64,000 nt of DNA from Elusimicrobiota bacterium. GTDB lineage: Bacteria > Elusimicrobiota > Elusimicrobia > FEN-1173 > JAKLIF01. Positions 8,801 through 20,800 of the stretch are shown in pieces. Each line of letters begins with the position of its first letter. Positions within the stretch are counted from its first letter, which is position 1. The translations under genes and the position numbers were made by a program. Location of the stretch: NCBI GenBank assembly GCA_022709755.1, contig JAKLIF010000005.1:124001-188000 (forward strand). Reading direction: 5' to 3'. The notes beneath the pieces were generated by a model. That model was given only the letters and a program-made list of their open reading frames with translations. It was not told the DNA's origin and ran no database searches.

Positions 8801-11800
8801 AACCGGACAATATCGCGGTGCGCCCCGCTTTACCGAACGGCTACAAATACGAACAGAGACAGATCAGGTCCATGACCGGGGGGGGAGAAGCCGTCAGCAG
8901 ATATCTCAACTACTTGCAGGAAACAGCGGGGTTTTTATCCCTGGATTCCCCCATCGTGAAAGGGCTGCAGAGTTACCTGGATAAAATGGAAAATCTATCC
9001 CCTGACAGAAAGAGCACCCGGATCCTCGTCCTCGCCAACTCCCAAGAGAAGAACGCCTATTCGTTGCCGGACGGCACCATCATCATGACCTGGGCTTTGG
9101 CTTCCCTTTTCCGAAAAGGGGACGTGGGAGAGCTCGTGTGGATCCTCCTCCATGAGAGGAACCACTTTGTTCGAGGACATGTCACCATCTCGTCGAGAGC
9201 AAACGACATTGACAAAATCGGGCTTGAGCGTCTTCAGGAATATGAGGCGGATCAAAGCAACATGGATTTGATGGTTAAACTGGGACTGAACCCCATTGCC
9301 TCCGCGGAAGCGGCCCAAAAAAGAATGGCGAACGACTCGAGCGGCATCGGGGGGATGGCCCATGGTTCATGGGATATGCGGACCGTCCTCACAAAAATAA
9401 ATGCACGAAGCGTGGATTATGAGGCCTACATGAGATCCCTCAAAGTCCGCGTGGACCCCTCCAAACAGATACCGGACAACTGGCTTCCAGACACCGTCTA
9501 TCCGGACAAGATCGACCTTTTAACGAACAGCCGCTTTGATGATCGCTGGAAACAACTGCTGGATTCCCTCCCGCTTGTGCATACGCGGGGCTACCTGACG
9601 TCCTTGATTGAAAAGGGGAAGTGGGGATATGATGAAGAACTATTCGACAAAATCGACTATCTCCTGGATCGCTACTCGCGAGCCTGCGGGACCGACGACC
9701 AGCGAGCCGGGATACTGCTCTTTTATTACTTTTCTGGCATCATGCAGAGCCATGGCAGCGGACTGCCTCCCCTCTTTCAGGTATTGTCGAACATCTGGAC
9801 GACACCCGAAGGATTTCTAAGTGATGATTCTCCCCGGGCGGCACGACACCCGAACATTCATCGTGTTTTTAAGGGATTCGGGCAATTGCATTCCCAAGGT
9901 TCGATCGAAGCCAATCAAGAGCTCCTTCGGCCGTCCATCGTTGGCGTGAGGGAACTGGACATTAACCCGGCAGGGCTCAGCAAGTGGACGGTTCACAATG
10001 AACTCAAGGAACTCCTCCAGAGCCCCCTGGCGGAACGGTTCATCGCCCGCTCCTTTTCCGACGCAGATTATTTCCGAGAAATCGAGAGCGCTTTACGGCG
10101 CATGAATGGCCTATGGCCCTACACGGGGAATCCGGACGCAGACCCGAGTTCAGCGAGAATCTATTTGCAGTATTTCATCGAAACCGCGCGTTCCAGCATC
10201 GATCGGTACATGACCGCGGAGCGGTCTGAAGAAGACCTGATGAGATTCTTTGAGGGACTTCGGGCGACTCTGTCGGAAACGATGACCCGCCTCAACGTCA
10301 GTTTCGACGACGATATTGCCGAACAATACCTCTTCAAGGACGCCTCCTTTAACCGCGATCAATTCAAGAGGTGGAGCCCCGTCTTGCGGCAAATACTGAA
10401 ACCGCTCATATCGAATTCAAAAGACTCCTTGACGATCGTCGTAAAAGCTCGCGACAAAGACCGGCTCGTCCAGTTCATCAACACCCATGACTACTCTCAC
10501 AATTTTCTCAAACATCTGGGGAAGATTTACAATTCGAACGGAATGAACCGGGACGACATCCTGTGGCTGGCCCAGAACTCATCCTCCATCGCCGAGCTCC
10601 CCTACTTCGACGACCTTCTCCGGAAGTATGGATATAAAACGGTTGAAACGGCCAAAAGAATGTTCGGACCTTCCTTTGAAAAGAACCTGTCCCGGGACAT
10701 GACATCCCTGTGGCGAAATCTTTTCGTAATCAACACCATCACGACGCCCTTGAGCGACGAGGACCGCTTGGCCGTCGTAGAGGAGTTCTTGAACACACAC
10801 GCCTCAACGATACAGCAATCGGACGATTTCCCGTTCCTCTGGTGTCTCGTCAACGAAACCCTTCTCGTCAACGAACGAAACGCCCACCTGGACAATTATG
10901 GCCTGGACCTCAATAAAGAAGACATCAAGGACCCTCGTTCCACCTATGATCGCTCTCTGGACATCGCCATCGGAGATCGAATCCTCCGAACGTCACTTTT
11001 TCAGCGCTATCAGAAATTCCTTTTGTCCCAAATGAACGCTCGTCCGGAACTCGTCCCCGCGATATACTCCTCAACGATCGGCCTTCTCGCGGGCGTGTAT
11101 CGCCGTTCCACGGACCTGGAGGAATCCACGATCCTTCTGGGGCTTTCCCCGACGTCCAAAACATTCGGGGAACCTTTCATGGAACGGTTGGTCGACCAAC
11201 TGGGTCAACGGGTCCGGGGGGAACCGACGTTAGATTCCATAAAAGAAGCCCTCCAACTGACGCGCTTCCTCCCCTCGGTCTCGGACCGCCGCCCCATGCA
11301 GAGGCACTTGATGGTTTGGGGAGCCAGCCGCCTCTCCGTGAAGGACGCCGCCGATCTTTTGGAATTCGCCCACACGGAAATGAACTTCACCGACATGTCC
11401 ATCCTGAAACAATTCACTGAAAAACGCCTTCAAAAGACAGCGGACTTGGACCAGGTGGCCACGCGAGTGGAAGAACTCTATTCGTCCTTCCGACAAAAAG
11501 GAGGCACGGGATTGTCGGCCGCCGTCGCCTTGGATACCACCCTTTCCTATTTCAAGAACCTCACTAAAAGCGATCTCCTGCGCTTTTTGAAATTGGCGGT
11601 ATCCGGAGGGCGAGAAGACGAGGAAATGCGCCGTGTCTTGGCGCCGATATGGCTCAATTACGTCAACCTCAACGCCGTCGTCTTCAACTACCAACTGGAA
11701 GAACACAACGGCCGGCTGACGGTCACCGGACCGGGGGCTTTCAATTTCGTGACGTTCAACGATTTCGTGGAGTCCCTCTATAACCTATCCGACGAAATGA

Positions 11801-14800
11801 AATCTTTCCTCCTGGCAAAACTGCTCCTGGAAGACGGCATACTGGCCGACTCCTACCTGAAACAGCAATTTGCGACGTTCGTGTCCTCGTTCGTGGACAC
11901 CAGCGGGAATAACGCCGGCACGGGAAAACTACTCCAGGACATCCTGGACTCCCTGTTGAAGGTCGGGGCACCCATCGATATCGCTTTCCCGCTCATACAA
12001 CTGATGATCCCGATGACACTGAATCGGCCCGGCCGCGTCATGAATCCGACCCTGGATGAAAAGGACATCGGCCGATATACGGGGGAGTTCACCTTTCCCT
12101 TCAATTGGTATCCGCTGACCGAATTCGAAAATTTCCGGAATACGGCGAAAACCAACATCAATTCTTTTCTCAACATGCCGAGAAAGCAATCCCTATCGGA
12201 GGGCTCTCTGAAGGAACTTGAGAAAATCAACGAAGACTTGGCCGCCAAAACCTCCGAGACCGGTTTCATGCCCGAAAAAACCGTGCCGTCCGAAAAACCC
12301 GTCGTCTCCTCGGTGTCCCCCATGGACGCCGTCCTCCGCGTGGCCCAATCCCTGGGAGGAATTGGCGTGAGGTTCATGCAGGTACTGGGACAATACGTGG
12401 CTATCCCGCCGGAATACGAAGAGAATTTCAGCCATGCCTACGACCAGTCTCCCGCCATGGGCAAGATGGAGATCTATTCGAACCTGAAGAAAATCGCAAA
12501 AACGGACCCCGATATCCGGAAATTCCTCGATGAAAACCTCGTGGAGATCGGCGACCAGCTGGGAGGCGGATCCATCTTCACGGTCTACCTCGCGACCGTG
12601 AAATACCCCGACGAGAAGGGCCAATGGACGGAACGACAGACCGTTCTCAAGCTCCGAAATCCCAATGCCGAAACCTTTGTGAGGGATACGGTGAAGTTGA
12701 TCGAGAACACCATCCTCGACATGCAGCGAAAGGATCTTTACGCCAAGGACATGACGATGGCCCTCCGCGTCCTAAGCCTGATCAAGGAGTGGATGATCAG
12801 CGACATCCAGGACACGCGCTACCTGGAGATGGAACCGTATTTTCAGGAAACCCAGACATTCACGACTTCCAACGGCACGACCATTCAGTCACCGAGCCTG
12901 CTGTCCCCGTCAAAAGATTTCATCCGTGTCGAAGAAGTGGCCCAGGGCAAAACACTGAACGTCTTTCTTCACTCCGAAGGAGGCAAAGACCTGGATGTCG
13001 CGAGGAAAGGCGTCGAGGCGGCCGTGGAGAGTTACATCCGCATGCTGACGCAGCCGACAGCACACAAGGGAAAAAGACGCTATTTGATGCATTCGGACAT
13101 CCATCCGGGAAATGTGGTCTTGAAAAACGACGGCAATGTCCTCCAATGGATCGACCGGAGTTTATACCAAGAGTTGTCCCAGCAGGAAGCCGAGCTCATT
13201 CTGGCGCTGGAAGGCACCTCCGGCACGAAGAAAGGGCTGTCGTTCATCAAAACCATATTCGATGCGCCTGAAAACAGGGGGAGATCCGCCCTCTCCTTCA
13301 TGTCCCGATTCATGTCGCAATACGCGAAAGCGAAGGGGGGGTGGAGGAGTGTTCTACGTTCCTACCTTCACCCCGGCGAAGGCGGCATGGGGGATGAGGA
13401 GTTCATGACCGACAGCCTCCTCCGCCAGATGAAAAAGGAAGGCGTCATCATCCCCCTGAGGATCGAGATCGGCGTCAAGAACAACGCGGCCGTGAACCGC
13501 ATGCTCAAAGATGCGGGGCTCCCACCCCTCAAACACTACATTCAAAACGGTTTTCAATCTGACACCGCCTCGGGCGGACTCATCCCGAGACTCGAAGCCC
13601 CGCTGACCCGACTCACGCAGAAGTTCCTGCCTCGAGCCAGCGCCCCTCTCATCAATCGCGCTTATCGTTTCTTCACGGCACCGGCGGCGGAAGAAGGATT
13701 GGTGGCGGCCTTGGGGCTTGGCGTTCCCCTGCTGATACAATCCGTCTTCGGAATCGACCTCGCTCCGTCGCTCGTTTGGACCTATGCCGCCGCCCGGGGC
13801 CTCTTCGTGGCGGCCCACCTGATACCATCCAAAGGGCAACGCGCCCCTCCCTGGGGACGCGTCATCAGCGCCGCCATCATCAGTGCCATCAATGTCTCTC
13901 TCTTCGCCCTCGTGCCCGTCAATCTCTGGGCATTCCTCACCGCCACCGTTGTTCTCCACAGCGTCGTCAACATGGTCCCTCGCGGACTTCTCATCGGTCT
14001 CCTGTTGGGAGTCCAGGGATTGATCAGCCCCGACTTTAAACCTTACACCTCCAACATCGTCGGCGAATCATCCACAATCAAAGTCGACGTCGCCCCTTCT
14101 CTGAATCCCTCGATGACGGGACGCGTCCAGGCGAACGACTATTTTGCGGACGCAACGACCTCCCCCGGCGATACGGTCCGGGTCGAACAACTGGATTTGG
14201 CCGACATGATCGCCATTCTCCGGGAGACTCCGGAAGTCGATGCGGCCTGGAACAGCCAAAATGCCGGCATATCGCGGATCACGGAAGTGACAGATCCCGA
14301 TCTCCGGATATACCTCGCCAACGTCCTCGTTGAAGTGTCCAACATGCCGGTCGACAAACAGGTCCGCTTCGTGAACAACTTCATGTTCGCCCCATCCGAC
14401 CTCAAAAAACCCGTCGTCATCAGATTGCTGGCCCTGGCGCGGAGCGGGTTCCTCGAATATTTCAAATATGACGATTTTGATGAGCGGGGACAGGACGCGC
14501 AGATGGACCCCGCCGGTTATCTTTTTTGGAGAGGTTGCAAGGGTTACGGTGTGGGGGAATGCACGGCGTACAGCACGATCTCGGACATATGCAACAACGA
14601 TTATCTGACCCAGATGGCCCACGTTTTCGCCAGACAACAGATGAGCACGAAACAACACAAGGTGTTCTCGACCGTTCTCTCAACACTCAAAAGACAGAAG
14701 CCGGGCTCCTGGGCCCCGTTATACACAAGCATCCTGTCGACAGCGCCTCTGTTCCCCAACGAGAAGGGACAGGCCGCCTATGCGACCGCCATCCTACAGA

Positions 14801-17800
14801 ACGAAGCTCTTCTAAAAACCTTTCCCTTCCACGTCTTCTATCTCACCGGCACCAACGTGACGAAAGCCGAAACTTTCGACGAAATGTTCAAGGTCATACC
14901 CAATTTCAACGATCCCTCCTCTGTCACCGACCTCAAGCGGTTCGAAGGCACTCTGTATATGTTGTCGCACCTCTCTAAAAACCTGATCATTCCGCAGAAC
15001 AAGGTGGACGAAGTCTTCACGAGCTACTGCAATCGGGATCAAAAGAACTGGCAATCCAGCGACAGATGGCTGAGGGACAACTTGTTACCGATCCTGAAAG
15101 ACCAGATCGACACCAAATGGAAGTTCCAACGGCCGGCGGCCTATAAGAACGTGGACGATTTGGTCTACTATCTGGCTGTCGGTTTGTCTGGAATCAATTT
15201 CCAAGGAGGGGATTATTACGCCCCGTCGGAGAAGAAACTGAACAACATCCTCTACGTCGTTCAAAACTGGGCGAAGGTCAACGCCGGCAAAGGACAAATC
15301 TCGGAGACCAGCATCGGTGAAACCCTCCAGGCCCTTGTTTACGCCGACGCGGGGCTGGCGAGTTTCCCGATGGATATATTGACTCTGGTCGACCCCGGGA
15401 TGTTCGGTCGGCATAAGTTTTTCAGGAACGGAAAACCCATCGCTACCAACACCGCCTTCATGCACTTCCATATGGACATGGTACCCACCGAATGGGACTC
15501 CAACGGCGCTCCCACCCGGTTCGCCCCGGACACCGAACCCACCTATATGGCCGGGTCCTACACCGTCCTTGGCTCTGAATTGGGACATCTGTGGGAATAT
15601 CTTTCCCTGCAAAAGGCCGGCAGGAACCCGCGGGAAGTCCGTTACAACACCGTCGTGAGTCAGAACCCTGAACTCTTCGACCGGCTTTTCGGCATCCTGA
15701 ATTATCGGAATGCCCCCTATCTCTCATACACGCAGTCCCACGACTACGTTCAGGGTGTCTACCAACTGGGTGAGAATTTCGCAAAGGAGAAGGTCGCCAA
15801 CGGACAGGCGAGCGACCTATTCGACATGCTCCGGCCCAAACTGAACATTTCGCGGACCGATGCCCTGAAAAAGTATGCGATCGACCATGTTTCCGAATAC
15901 GGAAAGGAGACGAATCGCCCCCCGTGCGGGTTCACCCCCTCGGAAACATATTACCTGGGACTGCTGCTCATGAAAGACGGGGGATACAACGACTCCAAGG
16001 GTTCAAAAACAAAACTCCAACAATTAAGAAACACCTTTTCCGATGCGGAGTTGGAACAGGTGGCTGGATTCCTACCCTTTTCGAAATACCGCCGCAACGG
16101 ATTGCTCAACGTCACGCCTCAGAGCATCTGGACCTATATTGCCGGGGAAGAAAAGCATGTCACCGCGGAACGCATGACGATGGACTATGTCCTCTGGCTG
16201 AACAAACTCGGTATTTCGCCCGGCATCCAGTCGGAATTCACCATCGAACTTTTCACCAAACACATCATCCCCAGCATGATCATGAACGGCGAGAGCGATT
16301 TCGGAGCGTTCTTGGACGAACTGTACAAGATCGATGAGCCGGGACCCAACCGCGGCCCGAGCATCAAAGACAAGATCCTCGAGAAGCTTCTCAATCAAGG
16401 GAAGATCAAGAAGACGGAAAAGCCCATGAAAGAACGCGAACCCGGCAAGACCATCGAGGACATCTATGAAGCGGGTGAGAAACCGAGCGATCTGGCCTCC
16501 GTCCCGACGCCTCTCCTCATTCTTATAATCGCAGCCGCCTTGGGCGATCCAAAATTCCGCAAACGTCATAAGGAATGGTCCGATGAGGCGGAAAAAGACC
16601 TTGTCGACATAACCATGGCCGCCATGGGGGCCAATGCGTCATTAAGGGAAGATCAGGTTCTCTGGGTAGGCACCCCCGTGGAAATGAAGGGGCAGAAAAA
16701 ACCTGTTCTCTACCTCCAGCCGTTTAAGTGGGGGGGCAACATCATCAAAAGTTTGGCCGACCGGCTGGACTTTTCATGGCTGACGGACGAAAAGTCGGAA
16801 ATATCGGCTGCTCTCTTTCAGACGGCGGAACATGGGGAAGTCGTCTCTCCTCAAGAGGCCGAAGAACCCGTTACCGTGGGGGAGAAAGAGATCACCGTTC
16901 GGAAGGAGGGAACAAAAGCGGCGGAGGAGGGACTGTCTCAGGAGGAAGAACAGGCCAAGGCATTCCTTATGGGACGCCCAGAAGCACAAAAATACATTGA
17001 GCCCTATCTGTCTCTTTTCACAGGGAAAGACTTTATTCTTCTTGAACAAATCTTTCATATAGCCGAGGGGGATCATTCAGCCGGGGACGAGTTTGATAAA
17101 CACATGTTTCCGACATTAAAATCATTGCTGAGAGATTATCTTTCGGATCAGGGCCAGGCCTATATAACGGATGTTTTGTCTTTGGTCGTCAAAACGGGAA
17201 AAAACGCCAAGGCCATTATGAAATACGGATTGCCGGCGATCCAGGCACTTATCGATTCGAAGGAATCCTTGGTCCAGAGCGAAAAGGATTTGCTTGATAT
17301 CATCGCGATGGGGGAGAAATCCAAAGTAAACATTCAGAGTCTCCTGAGGGGGATCGACGCCGTTTCCAGTATGATCCGCACGCGGGAGGATTTGCTCCAA
17401 TACAGCAAGGACATCGTCAAGATATGCAAGGCACTTGAAGGATATGAGGAAAACGTTTTCAAAAAACTGAAAGAAGTATATTCGGGGCACCTCAAAGAAA
17501 GTCCCTCGGCCTGGGAATTTTTCGTTAAACCCATCATATTCAGCCAGACACAGGGCGCGTCTGCCTGTCTGGACGTGGTGAACGGCATTTGGGACAGAGG
17601 GGCCTTAAAGACCGACAAGGATTTTGAGTTCCTGCGGGACTTCATCGACACCAACGGCGTTCATGCCTACGATTTACTGATGAATTTCATTCTTAAGGGA
17701 ATCGAAGAAGGCGTGATCGTGGGTTCGTTGTCTGACAGCCGAAGTGACATCGAAACCTACCTTCAAACCATTCCTTACGCCAGCATCGATCTCTACAGAG

Positions 17801-20800
17801 CGTTTAAGTCGGGCGCGACGGAAGCGCTCAAGGCCATGCGCACCAGATGCGAAACGATCCATCGAGCGATTGTGGACGGCGATGCAAGCGCCTATGCGGA
17901 TGACCCCCTGTTCTTAACGGTGCTGGTCCATGTGTTCCCGCCCAACATAACGGTCGACCGAAACAAATACGAAATGCTTTATAACCACATGAACGATTAC
18001 AAGCTGGACGGTGTTGTCCCCTCGGCCTTACAGAACAGGGAAATTCATTTAACGGCAGGCAAATATATTTTGAACGATCCGTCGAATCCTCTGGACAAGA
18101 CGCCTTGGAACAGCATCGCCATGGCTATATCCGAAGTGAACGAACATTTCGTTCCCATGCAGGGCGAAGACGACATCGTCAAGCTGGGGGATATCCTTAT
18201 GAAAAGCTGGGAGAAAGGATCTTTCGACCAGCACGCAATCATCAGGGAGCTATATCGCTACCATCTCACTTACATGGGCGGCAAGCGCCTGAACGCCTCC
18301 TTGAAATCAATGAGGGAGTTTCTGAATCTCAAGAAATTCGCGGAAGACACGATACAGATCGCCGTTCGGGATTTACTGGATCGCTATAAAAATATTCAGA
18401 AAAATTCCTATGACGATATGATCAACAAAATGATCCGGACAGATCCGCTAAAGGAAGCACAGAGCGTTGTTGGAATACTCAACAGCGTCGGGATGGACGC
18501 AGACCAGGCGAAAATATTGCAAATATTGTCGTCAAAATTGCGCACGAATGATACGCAGATGCTTTTGGAGTTGTTGGGGAGAATTCGAAGTGAACCGGAT
18601 GCAGGCAAGGTTGTGTCCATGATCGCGCAGAATATTCGATACGACAAAGACAAAATGGCGGCCGGCACGATTGCGCAGCGATTGGTGGGAGCCAATGTTA
18701 AAAAGATGGACGCCGAGTTGAACAAGAAATTCACGACCAACCAGGAGCGGGAAGAGGTCAAACTTCGTATTGTGGTTTCCAAACGGAAGGCGCACAGTGT
18801 CATCGGATATAACGCGGGAGTCTGCGTGGCCGCCGATCAGCAGTTATGGGACAACCCGAACTTCATGCATGCCGTCTTGTTTGATGAAAACGGAATTGCT
18901 CAGGGGGGGATGCACCTGTTCGTGGTGGAACATGAGGGCCTGAAATATCTTTCCCTGCCCGGGATCAACCCAACGCCCGCCTTATTATCCAAAATATACG
19001 GGGAAGATATCTTGGACGAGTTGGTCTCTTATGCAAAGGATCTTGCCGCGGAAATGGGCCTGGAGGGCGTTCTAATTCCTCAAGAGGGAAGCATTCATTC
19101 CAATCGTCCGGAAGTAAAGGTTGTTATTGCGTCAAAGAGCTACGAAGAGGTGGATTGGGGTAAAAAATTCGTATTCACGGAGTCCAAGGACCGCCCCTAT
19201 TCGATGAGCAAGTTTTACATCTTGAAGACCATCCCCGCTAAAACGCAGGTGATTACTGAAACGAAAGAAGAAAGAACGTTGGAAGACCGGGGGAAGGAGA
19301 TAAAGATTCAGACCGCCCCGACGCAGATCGCATCCGGGATGGATGCGACGAGTGTTGACACGCCCGACTTTCAGGATTCGTCGAAAGTGGCTCCCCGTCA
19401 GTTCAAGCGGGATAATTACACCCCGGGACACATCGAAGAATTGAGATCCATTTATGGGAGGAACAAGACGATCCCGAAAGAATACGAGCTTCCCATCCTG
19501 ATCGCGCTTTCCCATTACCCCGAACTGGCCGACATGCAGATCGATTTCGAGCTCCGCAAAGACACACCGCTCAACACCTCCCTGGTCAGCCGGCCCAGAA
19601 CCTTCTCGTCGTTCCTCCCGGGTGAGCGCCGTCGCTACCACATCATCATCAACGACATCTCGCGTCGGGAAGACTCGGTCGCTCCTCTCCTTCGAGAAGC
19701 CTCTTTCAACGCTCAGGTCGGAGTATTGGGACACGAACTGGCCCACATCGTCGACTACCGGGCAAAAGGTCTTCTCCAAATCATCGGGACCGGCCTGAGT
19801 TACCTTTTCAGCGCCGGTTACAAGAGATCCCTTGAGAAAAAGATCGACCTTCTGACGGTCAGCCACGGCCTGGGCTGGCAGTTGCACGACTGGGCTGACT
19901 TCGTGCTCAACGAATCGAATGCTCCGGAGAGTTACAAGGACTTCAAAAAGCGCATCTATCTCTTCCCCGGGGATATCGCCAGACATATCTCCAGAACGCT
20001 CAAAAGCCGATTTTCATCCAATGTGGTCCATTCAGCCCTCTACTCGGCGAACGGGCCGGCATTGACCGACCAAACAGCCGATACGATCGCCCAGACCATG
20101 AGACAGGACAACGGGAAATCGCTCTCTGTCCCCATATCCGTCAATGTTCACGGCCATGACCTGGACATACTGGTCGATCAAAAACTGATCTCCTCCATGT
20201 CTTCCCGTTTCGAGGGGAATTCCCAGGAGAAAATCCGGGCCTTCATCACCGAGATCCTCCAAGGGTTCGACGAGAGCGATCTCTCGATCTTGGCACAGAC
20301 CCTTTCCCGCCGGGGTCCGCTCGTCCTCTCACTCCTCGACAATTCAACCCATCTCTTCGAAGACCATCACGCCAACGGTTTCATCGGTATCAACAAATCC
20401 TTCTTCGACGCCGATTTTCAGAAAACAGCCGGGATCACCCTGGACGAAACGGATTTCAAGGTCGGACTGGCCCACGAACTCCGCCACGAGATGCTCATCA
20501 ACGAGAGGCAGATACTGGCTGAACGGCAGAACGTCCCGAGGAGCGAGATTTCCCGCACGGACGTTGAAAAAACCCTCTCTCTGCCGGAAGCCGCCGCCTA
20601 TCTCCAGCAAGTGGAGGACAGACAGACGGGGAACGACATCGCCGTCCTGCTGGCCTCCCGGGGACAGGACCACGTGGCCCAATTGCTTGAAAAGATGTCC
20701 GTGGTCGGACGGCCCCAAGGGCCACCGGCCGTCGGACTGGATACCGTCGGCAGTCTGGACGAACTGGCCGACATCATCCGCAACGACTCCTCCGCCTGGG

